DNA of 38,089 nucleotides, from positions 1 to 38,089 of the forward strand of contig JAGBEE010000037.1 of assembly GCA_017937135.1 (NCBI GenBank). The letters are read 5' to 3'. Numbering within the stretch: the first letter of the stretch is position 1; the number at the start of each line of letters is the position of its first letter. The translations under genes and the position numbers were made by a program. Positions 1 through 9,221 of the stretch are shown here, piece by piece. The stretch comes from Clostridia bacterium (GTDB lineage Bacteria; Bacillota; Clostridia; Oscillospirales; CAG-272). The notes under the pieces were generated by a model. That model did not search any database. It saw only the letters and a program-made list of their open reading frames with translations, and was not told where the DNA came from.

Positions 1-16
1 ACTACAAAGTCGTGAA

Positions 17-255
17 GCAGAAGCTCGAACGATGATTCGTAGCCAACAAAAAAGACAGGTACAAGACCTGTCGAAAAATCGACATAATAAGAATTAGAGA
101 TACATTCCCTGAAGGGAATGAACTTCGGCGAGCCTTATGCTTGCAAGCAGACAACGGCTCTTGCCTCGTTTACGCACTCTATTCGTGGCAAAGCCACGAG
201 CAGAAGTTTGAACAATGATTCGCAACCAACAAAAAAGACAGGCACAAGACCTGTC
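17..255. repeat. Direct repeat of about 56 bp, copies at 17-72 and 200-255
   Basis: Positions 17-72 and 200-255 match at about 50 of 56 bases with a constant offset of 183. Both copies hold the CCAACAAAAAAGACAGG arm and the start of a hairpin. The second copy is the complete terminator of the tRNA-Ser gene. In the first copy the hairpin closes only over GACAGGT/ACCTGTC and then diverges. The stretch between them (73-199) has no gene. It holds short palindromes at 103-120 (CATTCCC/GGGAATG) and 184-198 (CGTGGC/GCCACG). The likely reading is a duplicated tRNA 3' flank; the cause of the duplication cannot be seen here. Confidence 0.7.
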
Positions 256-266
256 TTTTTTGTTGG
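226..266 (-). terminator. Perfect palindromic terminator of tRNA-Ser
   Basis: Two 17-bp arms (226-242 and 250-266) are perfectly complementary around a 7-base loop. Each arm carries a run of six A or T, so the hairpin can terminate in both directions. Its right arm overlaps the CCA end of the tRNA gene, so it starts directly at the tRNA 3' end. Confidence 0.85.
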
Positions 267-354
267 CGGAGAAGCAGAGATTCGAACTCTGGAACCGTGT
301 TACCGGTTACACGATTTCCAATCGTGCGCCCTCGACCAGCTAGGCGACTTCTCC
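264..354 (-). tRNA. tRNA-Ser (anticodon GGA)
   Basis: On the minus strand the acceptor stem GGAGAAG pairs with CTTCTCC. The anticodon stem CACGA/TCGTG encloses the loop TTGGAAA, which gives anticodon GGA and decodes UCC/UCU. A long variable arm (ACCGGTAACACGGT) marks a class II tRNA. The T arm reads CAGAG-TTCGAAC-TCTG. Discriminator G is followed by an encoded CCA. The whole gene is 91 bases. A protein-like reading frame across it is an artefact. Confidence 0.97.
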
Positions 355-470
355 ATATATAACATTGTGTATGGTAAAATTTGTGTAGGCAATTTTATTG
401 ATTTTATACCGTCGCACGCTTTCGGCTAAACAATCAACCATCGCAAGCTCGGTTTCTTGAAGTCTCAATG

Positions 471-489
471 TGAGCTAAGCGACTTCTCC
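471..489 (-). pseudogene. Truncated 5' end of a second tRNA-Ser
   Basis: On the minus strand, GGAGAAGTCGCTTAGCT matches the first 17 bases of the intact tRNA-Ser at 16 positions, and both copies are preceded by ATG. After the D-stem start the sequence departs (CACATTGAGACTTC) and no anticodon or T arm follows. It lies 135 bases upstream of the real gene and about 29 bases behind the promoter at 525-553. It is best read as the decayed first member of a tandem pair. The rest of 355-648 holds this remnant, its promoter and the GH92 terminator; I see no protein gene there. Confidence 0.6.
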
Positions 490-524
490 ATAAAACATAT
501 TTAGTTTTGCAATTTACCTGTGTA

Positions 525-553
525 AGTATAGCATAACTTTTTTTAAAAATCAA
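525..553 (-). promoter_or_regulatory. SigA-type promoter for the tRNA-Ser region
   Basis: On the minus strand, TTGATT (553-548), a 17-base spacer and TATACT (530-525). Transcription would start near 518, pass the truncated tRNA copy and continue into the intact tRNA-Ser. No better promoter is visible nearer to the intact gene, so this one probably still drives it. Confidence 0.65.
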
Positions 554-601
554 GATATTTTTTAACTTTTACAAAAAAATTTAACTATACAAACAAAAAT
601 C

Positions 602-625
602 AGGCTGACAAATATTTATCAGCCT
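602..625 (-). terminator. Terminator after the GH92 gene
   Basis: AGGCTGA (602-608) pairs with TCAGCCT (619-625), and the AT-rich interior extends the stem. On the minus strand the hairpin is followed by GATTTTTGTTT. It lies about 23 bases past the GH92 stop codon and closes that leftward operon. Confidence 0.8.
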
Positions 626-648
626 AATTTATCTTGTGAAAGTAACTA

Positions 649-2670
649 TCAGAGCATTAACTCATTTATATCCTTACCAAGTATTTTAGCACCCTTTACA
701 AGCATAGGAATTTTAACTAACTCCTTGCTACCGGGGCATACAGGATAAATGCCTAAGGTTGATAAAATATACCAAGCAGACATAGAGCCATTGTCCTCAT
801 CACCTGGATAGTAATCAGGAGTAAACAGAGCAGAGCACATACTCTTAACAATATCAGCACATTTTTTATCCTCGCCCAAAAGTGCATATAAATAAGGAAT
901 ATGAAATGATGGTTGATTAGAAATAGAGCACTGACCAAAATCAACGCAGGCCATTTCTGTCATTTCGTGTATTTCACCATTATATCCGTGTACACGATAT
1001 CTTGGGGGGAGTGTGCATAATTCGTCAAGCTTTTTGATTAAATTGTCTTTGCCACCATGTAGGCTTACAAGACCGTCAATATCGTGAGGAACAAAAAAAG
1101 AATTTTGCCAAGCGCTACCTTCGGTGTAGTCACCACCCCAAATGGTAGGGTCAAAATCGTTTGAAAAATTACCATTTGTGTCGCGCCCACGCATAAAGCC
1201 ACTTTCCTTGTCAAAAAGCAGCCTATAATTTTGTGCTCTATTTAAATATTCCTCTTTCATGTCATTGTAGCCAAGTCTATCTGCCACAACGCTTATGCAA
1301 TAATCACCATATGCAGCATCTAAGCTCAAATTTACACTTTCCTTGTATAAATCCCTCGGCACGTATCCGTATTTTAAATATTCTAAAACTCCGTTACGTC
1401 CGTATCTTTTATCACTTGATGCGTTGTTTGCGTGGTGTAGCATGCCCTTTAAAGCCTTATCAAGAATCCCTGGTGAACCAATGCCATTAACAGCAGCCTC
1501 GGCTATAACTGAGTCAATAAGGGTACTTGGCATACAGCCAACCTCGCCAATAGATGGCCAGCGTGGCAGCCACCCGCACTCCAAATAATCATTAACAAAT
1601 CCTTCAAGCATACTTGAAAATTCATCTTTTGCAATTAAAGAGAATAGAGGGAAAAGAGTGCGTGACGTGTCCCAAAAGCCAGTATCTGTGTACCTAACGC
1701 CGTCACATACCTTCCCAAGAAATGGTGAGTAGTGTACAGCCTTGCCCGAAGCATTAATTTCATAAGCCTTGTGAGGAAATAGGAATGTACGATAAAGACA
1801 AGAATAAAATGTTCTTAATTGCTCGCTATTATCAGAATCAATTTCAATTCTATGGAGTCTTTCCTCCCAAATGCTCTCAGCCTCGCCTTTTAACTCATCG
1901 AAGCATTTGTTTTCACATTCGCGATTTAGAGATAAAAGCGCAAGCTCCTTGCTAATATACGAAATTCCGACACGTGCCTCGACATTTTTTGTCTTAAAAG
2001 CTATATGTATATACGCATTTTTGCCATTTTCGCCTTGATATGTCTTATCAAAATCAATATCGTTTTTGTCAAATTTAACAACAAAGTGCATTTTGAAGTT
2101 CTTTGCGTCATCCTGAGAATGATGGTCATTTGTGCCAAACAAAATACCATTTTCCTTGTCAAGCGAATATGTATAATTACCCATAACAGGCAAGAATGAC
2201 AGATATGGCACAAGGTCGTTTTCATAGCTTAAGCGAATTATACAACCGCGCTCACTTGGAGTAAGCTCAAGGGTACATTCTGAACGTAGAAGTCTTATTT
2301 TTAAATAATCGGGGCGGAAAATACTTTTTTCTATTCTGTAGCCTGAATAAGCGCCACTTGCTGTATTCGATATAATATCATTTTGAGGCATCATTAAAAA
2401 AGTACCATAATCGCCTATCCAAGGGCTTGGCTGATGTGTTAGCCTTACGCCCTCTGTATATGGCGCATCGGGGTTGAAAAACCAACGCTCTCTTTCTTTG
2501 ATTATCTCACTTTGCAAGGAAAATGAAGCCATACCAAATGGCAGAGAAATAAGAGGCAGAGTGTTACCCCTTGAATATCTCATGCTTGAATCGGTACCCA
2601 TTTTTATATTGACATATGGAATGTATTTCATAGGTTGGTTCACATGCTCTCCAAATAAAATTATAGACAC
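649..2670 (-). CDS. GH92 family alpha-mannosidase, cytoplasmic
   Basis: Glycoside hydrolase family 92 enzymes are calcium-dependent exo-alpha-mannosidases. The family order is visible: N-terminal GNTLPLISLPFGMASF, then WDTSRTLFPLFSLI in the helical domain, YTEGSAWQNSFFVPHD (515-530), SNQPSFHIPYLY (near 584) and GDEDNGSMSAWY (623-634). By spacing, E517 should be the catalytic acid and D624/D626 the base pair known from Bacteroides GH92 structures; this is an alignment by eye. At about 670 aa it is shorter than secreted Bacteroides members and has no signal peptide. The start is uncertain: GTG at 2670 used here, GTG at 2643 three bases after a GGAGAG, or ATG at 2631. It follows the TIM-barrel gene by 16 bases and ends at a terminator, so it is the last gene of the AraC operon. 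Linkage specificity cannot be read from sequence. Confidence 0.88.
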   Translation of the reverse strand: MSIILFGEHVNQPMKYIPYVNIKMGTDSSMRYSRGNTLPLISLPFGMASFSLQSEIIKERERWFFNPDAPYTEGVRLTHQPSPWIGDYGTFLMMPQNDIISNTASGAYSGYRIEKSIFRPDYLKIRLLRSECTLELTPSERGCIIRLSYENDLVPYLSFLPVMGNYTYSLDKENGILFGTNDHHSQDDAKNFKMHFVVKFDKNDIDFDKTYQGENGKNAYIHIAFKTKNVEARVGISYISKELALLSLNRECENKCFDELKGEAESIWEERLHRIEIDSDNSEQLRTFYSCLYRTFLFPHKAYEINASGKAVHYSPFLGKVCDGVRYTDTGFWDTSRTLFPLFSLIAKDEFSSMLEGFVNDYLECGWLPRWPSIGEVGCMPSTLIDSVIAEAAVNGIGSPGILDKALKGMLHHANNASSDKRYGRNGVLEYLKYGYVPRDLYKESVNLSLDAAYGDYCISVVADRLGYNDMKEEYLNRAQNYRLLFDKESGFMRGRDTNGNFSNDFDPTIWGGDYTEGSAWQNSFFVPHDIDGLVSLHGGKDNLIKKLDELCTLPPRYRVHGYNGEIHEMTEMACVDFGQCSISNQPSFHIPYLYALLGEDKKCADIVKSMCSALFTPDYYPGDEDNGSMSAWYILSTLGIYPVCPGSKELVKIPMLVKGAKILGKDINELML

Positions 2671-2686
2671 TCCCTAAAGAAATTCG

Positions 2687-3520
2687 TCAAAGATTTTCAT
2701 TAGGTGTTGAGAAAATAGTAATTTTCTTATCATTTAAAACCTCATCTGCATTGCGAACAAAGTCATGGCAGTTAAGGTCACGGTCTCTGTGTATTGTCCA
2801 AGGACATTGAAAGTCTATTTCATAAAGCCAAATTCCATTATAACCAACATCCAAAAGCGCCTTAATAATAGCTTGCCAGTCGTTCTTACCCTCGCCTGGT
2901 AGCCAATGTCTTTCGTCCTTGAAGTCATAGTCGGAAATATGTGTTGTAGCAATTTTATCTCCAACATCCTTTATAAATTCTATGGCATCCTGACCAAGCA
3001 AATGGTTTGTATCGTAGCAGACAACAAGGGAGCTATCAGCACTCAAAAGCTCCTTTATATCGCTTGAATTTCTGCCAAGACAGGTGCGTGGCAGATTTTC
3101 AACTGCTATTATGCTGCCATTTTCCTTGGCAACCTGACATAGCTCCTTGAGCGAGCTTTTCGCACACTCCATACGCTCTTTTCTTTGATTTTCATCAATT
3201 GGCTCTCCACTTGCGTGAATGATATAAAGGTGTATTCCAATATCGCTACCTTTTTTTATAAGGCTTGAAAGATATTTAACGCTATAATCCGCAAGCTCCT
3301 TGTTTGATATATCTATTTTATTGAATGGATAAAAGGGAAGATGAAATGAATAAAGATTAACGCCGTATTTTTCGCTAAGTCTTTTTAACTCATCAAAATC
3401 AAGCTTTTCGCAGTATTCGTTTCCAAATGAAACCTCCATGTTTAAAATACCAGCCTCGCTATACTCCTTAAACAAGGCTTCATCTGAAAATCTCGGTGTT
3501 GAAAGTCCTAATGTAAACAT
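2687..3520 (-). CDS. Sugar phosphate isomerase/epimerase-like TIM-barrel protein
   Basis: 277 aa of the xylose isomerase-like TIM-barrel superfamily (AP endonuclease 2 family), which contains many sugar, inosose and tagatose isomerases or epimerases. Likely metal ligands are E141 (IAVENLPR), D170 and H173 (CYDTNH), H194 (TTHISDY) and E234 (WLYEIDF). The start is ATG 3520, eight bases after AGGAGA; an ATG six codons upstream lacks such a site and overlaps the AraC stop. It sits between the AraC gene and GH92 in a tight leftward operon, so it probably acts on a sugar released by these enzymes. The actual substrate is not evident. Confidence 0.82.
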   Translation of the reverse strand: MFTLGLSTPRFSDEALFKEYSEAGILNMEVSFGNEYCEKLDFDELKRLSEKYGVNLYSFHLPFYPFNKIDISNKELADYSVKYLSSLIKKGSDIGIHLYIIHASGEPIDENQRKERMECAKSSLKELCQVAKENGSIIAVENLPRTCLGRNSSDIKELLSADSSLVVCYDTNHLLGQDAIEFIKDVGDKIATTHISDYDFKDERHWLPGEGKNDWQAIIKALLDVGYNGIWLYEIDFQCPWTIHRDRDLNCHDFVRNADEVLNDKKITIFSTPNENL

Positions 3521-3534
3521 AATATATTCTCCTA

Positions 3535-4299
3535 TCAAATTAATTTTTTAAAAAGCTTAGGCGTAGTGCCTGTGATTTCCTTAAAGTTTCTATTAAATGA
3601 GCAAAGAGAGTCATACCCACACTCAAACGCAATTTGCGATATATTTTTAACCTCTGTGCTCAAAAGATATTGCGCATGCGAAATTCTATATTCATTTAAA
3701 AGTCTCCTAAACGTACTCTTTAGCCCCTTTTTAATAAGCGAGGTTACATATCTGTGGTCATAGCCAAGCTCTCTTGCAATGTCCTTAGCAGTAATATTTT
3801 CTTGGTAGTGCATAGAAATATAGCCAAGAATTTTACCGTAATTATCAAGGTTTTTTGAATTTCTTTCGCTAAATGTAGTTGCTTTATTGACTAAATAAGC
3901 AATTTTATAAAGTGCCGATTTTACAAGATAAATATCATCTTGTGGGTTGTTTAGCTCATTTATAACCGTTTTGTCCTCTATTGTAAAGACAGGGGAATCA
4001 GCCTTTTTATTTTTAACTTTTTGATAAAATGTGTTTATATAGTTTTTTGCAAAAATACATAAATATGTTTTTGAATATTCTTTAGTCTCATACGAGTGAA
4101 TTCTGTTTGGCAAAATTAGAATTGCTTCGTTAGCTCCAAGTGAAAATTCCTCACCGTCAACATAGACTAAAATCTTGCCCTTTTCAACGAACAAAAGCTC
4201 AAAGCTATTATGTAGATGCAAGCCAAAATTCAAATTTTCATCCTCTTGCCTATATAGCTCATAGCTGAAAAAGGAACGATGTTGTTCATATGTAAGCAT
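3535..4299 (-). CDS. AraC family transcriptional regulator
   Basis: 254 aa. The N-terminal half is a cupin-like sugar-sensing domain (LHLHNSFELLFVEKG, then DGEEFSLGANEAILILPNRIHSYE). The C-terminal 95 residues hold two helix-turn-helix motifs (ITAKDIARELGYDHRYVTSLIKK and ISQIAFECGYDSLCSFNRNFKEITG) and the usual TP..F end. The start is ATG 4299 after GGAGCACATT; an upstream in-frame ATG at 4311 overlaps that ribosome binding site. It is the first gene of the leftward operon and divergent from the GH31-xylA-xylB-GH43 operon, so it probably controls both. The effector is likely a plant-derived sugar, by context only. Confidence 0.92.
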   Translation of the reverse strand: MLTYEQHRSFFSYELYRQEDENLNFGLHLHNSFELLFVEKGKILVYVDGEEFSLGANEAILILPNRIHSYETKEYSKTYLCIFAKNYINTFYQKVKNKKADSPVFTIEDKTVINELNNPQDDIYLVKSALYKIAYLVNKATTFSERNSKNLDNYGKILGYISMHYQENITAKDIARELGYDHRYVTSLIKKGLKSTFRRLLNEYRISHAQYLLSTEVKNISQIAFECGYDSLCSFNRNFKEITGTTPKLFKKLI

Positions 4300-4333
4300 A
4301 ATGTGCTCCAAAAAATCTTAATTTATGATTATA

Positions 4334-4362
4334 ATTATAGCACTAATGATTTGAAAAATCAA
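4334..4362 (-). promoter_or_regulatory. Promoter of the araC-type/GH92 operon
   Basis: On the minus strand, TTGATT (4362-4357), a 17-base spacer and a perfect TATAAT (4339-4334). The predicted transcript starts about 30 bases before the AraC start codon. Confidence 0.75.
4347..4361. promoter_or_regulatory. Inverted repeat, likely operator of the divergent locus
   Basis: TGATTT-GAA-AAATCA is a perfect 6-3-6 inverted repeat. It covers all of the rightward -35 box and most of the leftward one, so one bound protein could block or activate both promoters. The adjacent AraC regulator is the natural candidate, though AraC proteins more often use direct repeats. The assignment is inference. Confidence 0.5.
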
Positions 4363-4379
4363 TACACTTATTATATTAT
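4351..4379 (+). promoter_or_regulatory. Promoter of the GH31-xylA-xylB-GH43 operon
   Basis: TTGAAA (4351-4356), a 17-base spacer and TATTAT (4374-4379). Its -35 box directly abuts that of the leftward promoter, with no gap. The expected start near 4386 leaves a leader of about 33 bases before the GH31 gene. Confidence 0.7.
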
Positions 4380-4418
4380 TAAGGTATAGAGATGTAAATT
4401 TATGAAAGGAAAATTAAT

Positions 4419-6419
4419 ATGGAACTGTTTTCAAATCAGTTTTCACAGGAAGGAAATGCGCTTGTGCGCTTTTTTGAAGGCGAGCTTTTAAGAGTAGAGC
4501 CATATGGAATAGATGCTCTAAGAGTGCGCTCTACAAGGGAAAGCTCTTTTTCTGAGCGAAAATATGCCTTAATCAATGTTTACAACCAAGAGTCAATCAT
4601 AAAAATTGGCGAGGAAAGCGCAACTATAAAAAATGGAAAAATAACTGCAGAAATAAATAAAAATGGCAAAATCACCTTTAAAAACGATAAAGACAAGGTG
4701 ATTTTAGAGGAAAAATTAGAGCTTACTCCCTTGAAAATTCCTGCAAGAGAATTTAAGCCTTATGTGGGCGGAAAATATGAAATAAATATGCGCTTTATTT
4801 CAAATCCAAACGAGAAAATATTTGGTATGGGACAGTACCAACAGCCGTTTCTTGATATAAAGGGTTGTGTGTTGGAGCTGTCACATAGAAACTCACAGGC
4901 AAGTGTGCCCTTTATGGTATCGAGCTTAAACTATGGCTTTTTATGGAACGTGCCTGCGATAGGCGAGGTTAGCTTCGGTAAGAACATAACGCAGTGGAAC
5001 GCAAAAATGGGAGATACCATTGACTATGTTATAATAGCAGGGGATACACCTAAGGAAATTGAAGAAAAATATATGAGCATAACAGGCAAGCCACCAATGA
5101 TGCCTGATTATGCGCTTGGCTTTTGGCAGTCTAAGCTTCGCTATCAAACAAGAGATGAGCTTGTAGATGTTGCAAGAGAGTATAAGAAAAGAAATATTCC
5201 ATTAAGCGTAATAGTATGCGACTTTTTCCATTGGCCACATCAGGGCGACTGGAAATTTGATACCGATTATTTTCCCGACCCAAAATCAATGGTAAAGGAG
5301 CTTAATGAAATGGGAACTGAGCTTATGGTTTCCGTTTGGCCCACCGTTGAATTTGAAAGTGAAAACTTTGATTATATGAAAAGGAGAGGAATGCTCATAA
5401 AAAACCACAGAGGGCCAGAGAACCATATGGTATGCGTAGCACCCGCTGTGTTCTATGATGCTACTAATCCCGAGGCGAGAAAATTTGTATGGGAAACAAT
5501 CAAGAAAAACTATTATGACATCGGCATAAAAACATTTTGGCTTGATGAGGCGGAGCCTGAATTTATGTTGTATGATTATGATAATCATAAATATTATTTA
5601 GGTGACTGCTTAGAGGTCGGCAACATATACCCCTTAACCTATGCTCAAAACTTCTACGAGGGAATGAAAAGCGAGGGACAAGAGAATATAGTCAACCTTA
5701 TAAGATGCGCATGGGCTGGTAGCCAAAGATATGGTGCACTCGTTTGGTCGGGCGATATTATGCCAACCTTCGATGCTCTTAAATGTCAGATAAGGGCAGG
5801 ACTCAATATGGCAATGTCAGGTATTGGTTGGTGGACGACGGATATAGGAGGATTTGATAGTGGCTATCCGGATGACAAGGACTATCGTGAGCTTGTTGTT
5901 CGCTGGTTTGAATATGCAACCTTCTGCCCGGTATTAAGAATGCATGGATACAGAATGCCATACATTCCTGCAAAGGAGGGTGCAACAGGTGCAGGACAAT
6001 GCTTCTCAGGCTCTCCAAACGAAATATGGAGCTATGGAGATGAGGCATACGAGATAATGAAGGATTATATTTTCCTTCGTGAAAGAATAAAGCCTTATGT
6101 AAAATCACTAATGCAAGAGGCGCACGAAATAGGTACTCCGCCAATGCGCCCACTATTCTATGATTATCCAAGTGATGATGTGGCTTGGAACATTGATGAT
6201 GAATATATGTTTGGTGATTCATTACTTGTTGCACCTATAATGGAGCTTGGACAAAGAGAAAGAGAGGTATATCTGCCCAAGGGTAGCACTTGGATAGACG
6301 TATATACAGGCAACGAATACAAGGGTGGTATTGTCATAGGGTGTGAAGCGCCAATAGATAGAATACCATTATTTATAACAAAGAATGGCAAATTGAAAAA
6401 AGAAATATTTAATAAGTGA
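4419..6419 (+). CDS. GH31 alpha-xylosidase
   Basis: 666 aa, glycoside hydrolase family 31. An N-terminal beta-sandwich (about 1-225) holds [15 protein letters not shown] and [14 protein letters not shown]. The catalytic barrel follows, with the nucleophile in FWLDEAEPE (D376) and the acid/base in WSGDI (D446). The FWLDEAEP form is typical of YicI-like alpha-xylosidases rather than alpha-glucosidases. It should release xylose from the non-reducing end of xyloglucan oligosaccharides such as isoprimeverose. There is no signal peptide, so it works in the cytoplasm. It is first in an operon with xylA and xylB, which use the released xylose. The ribosome binding site AAAGGAAA lies before ATG 4419. 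Confidence 0.93.
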   Translation: MELFSNQFSQEGNALVRFFEGELLRVEPYGIDALRVRSTRESSFSERKYALINVYNQESIIKIGEESATIKNGKITAEINKNGKITFKNDKDKVILEEKLELTPLKIPAREFKPYVGGKYEINMRFISNPNEKIFGMGQYQQPFLDIKGCVLELSHRNSQASVPFMVSSLNYGFLWNVPAIGEVSFGKNITQWNAKMGDTIDYVIIAGDTPKEIEEKYMSITGKPPMMPDYALGFWQSKLRYQTRDELVDVAREYKKRNIPLSVIVCDFFHWPHQGDWKFDTDYFPDPKSMVKELNEMGTELMVSVWPTVEFESENFDYMKRRGMLIKNHRGPENHMVCVAPAVFYDATNPEARKFVWETIKKNYYDIGIKTFWLDEAEPEFMLYDYDNHKYYLGDCLEVGNIYPLTYAQNFYEGMKSEGQENIVNLIRCAWAGSQRYGALVWSGDIMPTFDALKCQIRAGLNMAMSGIGWWTTDIGGFDSGYPDDKDYRELVVRWFEYATFCPVLRMHGYRMPYIPAKEGATGAGQCFSGSPNEIWSYGDEAYEIMKDYIFLRERIKPYVKSLMQEAHEIGTPPMRPLFYDYPSDDVAWNIDDEYMFGDSLLVAPIMELGQREREVYLPKGSTWIDVYTGNEYKGGIVIGCEAPIDRIPLFITKNGKLKKEIFNK

Positions 6420-6429
6420 GGAAATAAAA

Positions 6430-7746
6430 ATGAGCAAAATTTTTAACATCGAAAAAATCAAATACGAGGGACCAAAAAGCAAAAACCCCTTGGCCTTCAA
6501 GTACTACGACAAGGACAGAGTAGTAATGGGTAAAAAAATGAGTGAGCACCTTCCATTTGCAATGGCATGGTGGCACAACCTTTGCGCTGAGGGAACAGAT
6601 ATGTTTGGCAGAGGCGTAGCAAACAAGTCCTTCGGCAAGGAATATGCAACAATGGAGCACGCTAAGGCAAAGGTAGATGCAGGCTTTGAATTTATGCAAA
6701 AGCTCGGAATTGAATATTTCTGCTTCCACGATGTTGATATCGTTCCCGAGGCAGATGATATAAAGGAAACCAATAGACGTCTTGACGAAATTTCCGACTA
6801 CATACTTGAAAAAATGAAGGAAACAGGCATTAAGTGCCTTTGGGGAACTGCAAATATGTTCTCAAATCCTCGATTCTGTAATGGCGCAGGCTCATCAAAC
6901 AGTGCAGAGGTATTTGCCTTTGCTTGTGCACAGGTTAAAAAGGCGCTTGACATTACAGTGAAGCTCGGTGGTAAGGGCTATGTATTCTGGGGTGGACGCG
7001 AGGGCTATGAAACACTTCTTAACACAGACGTAAAATTTGAGCAGGAGAATATCGCAAAGCTTATGAAGATGGCAGTTAAATATGGCAGAAGCATTGGCTT
7101 TACAGGCGATTTCTACATTGAACCTAAGCCAAAGGAGCCAATGAAGCACCAATATGATTTTGATGCAGCAACTGCGATAGGCTTCCTTCGTGCACATGAC
7201 CTTGATAAGGATTTCAAAATGAATATAGAGGCTAATCACGCAACCCTTGCAGGCCATACCTTTGAGCACGATCTTAGAATAAGTGCTATAAACGGAATGC
7301 TTGGCTCAATAGATGCTAATCAAGGCGACTACTTGCTCGGCTGGGATACTGACGAATTTCCATTCGATGTATATACAGCAACAATGTGTATGTATGAGGT
7401 GTTAAAGGCAGGAGGACTTACAGGTGGCTTCAACTTTGACGCTAAAAACCGTCGTCCATCATACACAGATGAGGATATGTTTATAGGCTACATTCTTGGT
7501 ATGGATACCTTTGCTCTCGGTCTTATCAAGGCAGCAGAGCTTATTGAGGATGGCAGAATAGACGAGTTTAAGAAGGAACGCTACTCAAGCTACTTCAACA
7601 CAGAAATTGGAAAGAAAATTTTGAGTGAGGATGCAACATTACAGGAAATAGCAGCATATGCAGAAGCTCTTGGTAACGCAAAATTACCCGGTAGTGGAAG
7701 ACAGGAAATGCTTGAATCCATTGTAAACAGCGTGCTTTTTAACTGA
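6430..7746 (+). CDS. xylA: Xylose isomerase
   Basis: 438 aa, the normal length of class II xylose isomerases. It converts D-xylose to D-xylulose. The active-site histidine and aspartate are H100 and D103 ([11 protein letters not shown]). The two metal sites are E231 (IEPKPKEP), E267 and H270 ([12 protein letters not shown]), D295 (SIDANQGD), D306 and D308 (GWDTDEFP) and D337 (NFDAK). All expected ligands are present, so it should be active. It starts 10 bases after the GH31 stop with GAGGAAA as ribosome binding site, and xylB follows after one base. Confidence 0.98.
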   Translation: MSKIFNIEKIKYEGPKSKNPLAFKYYDKDRVVMGKKMSEHLPFAMAWWHNLCAEGTDMFGRGVANKSFGKEYATMEHAKAKVDAGFEFMQKLGIEYFCFHDVDIVPEADDIKETNRRLDEISDYILEKMKETGIKCLWGTANMFSNPRFCNGAGSSNSAEVFAFACAQVKKALDITVKLGGKGYVFWGGREGYETLLNTDVKFEQENIAKLMKMAVKYGRSIGFTGDFYIEPKPKEPMKHQYDFDAATAIGFLRAHDLDKDFKMNIEANHATLAGHTFEHDLRISAINGMLGSIDANQGDYLLGWDTDEFPFDVYTATMCMYEVLKAGGLTGGFNFDAKNRRPSYTDEDMFIGYILGMDTFALGLIKAAELIEDGRIDEFKKERYSSYFNTEIGKKILSEDATLQEIAAYAEALGNAKLPGSGRQEMLESIVNSVLFN

Positions 7747-7747
7747 T

Positions 7748-9220
7748 ATGAACACATATATAGGAATAGATTTAGGAACATCAAGTGTTAAGCTTTCGCT
7801 TGTAAATAAGGATGGTAAAATCTTAAAAAGCGTTAGTATGGAATACCCTATATACTATCCTCAAAGTGGCTGGAGTGAGCAAAAGCCACAGGATTGGTAT
7901 GATAAAACCATAGATGGCTTAGTTAATCTTTTAGATGGAGAGGACAAGTCAAGCGTAAGGGGAATTTCATTTGGTGGACAAATGCACGGGCTTGTGATTC
8001 TTGATAAGGATGATAACGTAATAAGACCTGCAATTTTGTGGAACGACGGAAGAACAGAAAAAGAGACAAAATATCTAAACGAAAAAATCGGTAAGGATAA
8101 TTTGTCGAAATATACTGCAAATATTGCCTTTGCGGGCTTTACTGCGCCAAAAATTTTGTGGGTAAAGGAAAACGAGAGGGATAATTTTGATAAAATTGTC
8201 AAAATTATGCTCCCGAAGGACTATCTTGCATACAAGTTAAGTGGAGTGTTTGCAACTGATTATTCAGACGCATCGGGTATGCTTCTTTTGAATGTTAAAA
8301 ATCGTAATTGGAGCGAGGAAATGTGCCAAATCTGTGGCATTACAAAAAATATGCTTCCAAGCCTTTACGAGTCATATGAAAAAATAGGAGTAGTGCTCCC
8401 AGAGATAGCTGAAAAAATTGGAATTCCCACAGATACAATAGTTTGTATAGGTGCAGGCGATAATGCCGCTGCAGCTATTGGAACAGGCACAGTAGAAAAT
8501 GGCTCATGCAATATCTCACTTGGTACAAGTGGAACTGTATTTGTTTCCTTTGATAAGTTTTTTGTAGATGACAAAAACGCACTACATAGCTTTGCTCACG
8601 CAAACGGAAAATATCACCTTATGGGCTGCATATTGTCAGCTGCTTCCTGCAACAAATGGTGGATAGAGGACGTATTAAAATCGGGTGATTATAGATTAGA
8701 GGAGCAAGGATTAGAGGATAATCTTGGCGAGAACGAGGTCTTTTTCTTGCCATATCTTATGGGAGAAAGAAGTCCTCATAATGATACAAGCGCAAGAGGC
8801 GCATTTATAGGAATGAGACCGAGTACCACTCGCAAGGATATGTCCTTGTCAATAATGGAGGGAGTTGCATTTGCCCTTCGTGACTGTGTTGAAATAGCTA
8901 AGGCAAGTGGAGTAAAAATAACCTCTACAAATATTTGTGGTGGTGGGGCTAAGAGCGCAGTATGGCGCAAAATAATGGCAAACGTACTAAATATTCCTGT
9001 TGTTCGTACTGAAATAGAGGAGGGGCCATCCTATGGCTCAGCTATTTTAGCAATGGTAGCAAATAATGAATACAGCAGCGTACAGGAAGCGTGCCAAAAG
9101 CTCATAAAAACAAAGGATGTAACATATCCCGACGAAAAAATAGTTGCAAAATACGAAAAAAAATACAAGCTTTTTACAAAGCTATATCCTGCATTAAAGG
9201 ATGTATATAAGGAATTTTAA
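7748..9220 (+). CDS. xylB: Xylulokinase
   Basis: 490 aa, FGGY carbohydrate kinase. It phosphorylates D-xylulose to xylulose 5-phosphate for the pentose phosphate or phosphoketolase route. The phosphate-binding motif IGIDLGTSSVKLSLVN opens the protein. GISFGGQMHGLVILD and RPAILWNDGRT line the substrate site, and D238 in IGAGDNAAAAIGTG is the likely catalytic base. GGGAKSAVWRKIMANVLNIPV is the C-terminal family signature. The ATG comes one base after the xylA TGA. No purine-rich ribosome binding site precedes it (GCTTTTTAACTGAT), which suggests translational coupling to xylA. Confidence 0.97.
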   Translation: MNTYIGIDLGTSSVKLSLVNKDGKILKSVSMEYPIYYPQSGWSEQKPQDWYDKTIDGLVNLLDGEDKSSVRGISFGGQMHGLVILDKDDNVIRPAILWNDGRTEKETKYLNEKIGKDNLSKYTANIAFAGFTAPKILWVKENERDNFDKIVKIMLPKDYLAYKLSGVFATDYSDASGMLLLNVKNRNWSEEMCQICGITKNMLPSLYESYEKIGVVLPEIAEKIGIPTDTIVCIGAGDNAAAAIGTGTVENGSCNISLGTSGTVFVSFDKFFVDDKNALHSFAHANGKYHLMGCILSAASCNKWWIEDVLKSGDYRLEEQGLEDNLGENEVFFLPYLMGERSPHNDTSARGAFIGMRPSTTRKDMSLSIMEGVAFALRDCVEIAKASGVKITSTNICGGGAKSAVWRKIMANVLNIPVVRTEIEEGPSYGSAILAMVANNEYSSVQEACQKLIKTKDVTYPDEKIVAKYEKKYKLFTKLYPALKDVYKEF

Positions 9221-9221
9221 T

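Noticed and set aside
118..429. Open frame of 103 codons across the tRNA-Ser gene
   Set aside because: It runs through the tRNA and its terminator on the opposite strand; the protein-like GEAEIRTLEP is a translated T arm.
1..650. Integration site of a mobile element at the tRNA-Ser gene
   Set aside because: There is a partial tRNA copy, but it is the 5' end rather than the 3' end, and no integrase or phage gene is present.
5803..6234. 143-codon frame antisense to the GH31 gene
   Set aside because: His/Ser/Pro-rich shadow of a well supported gene.
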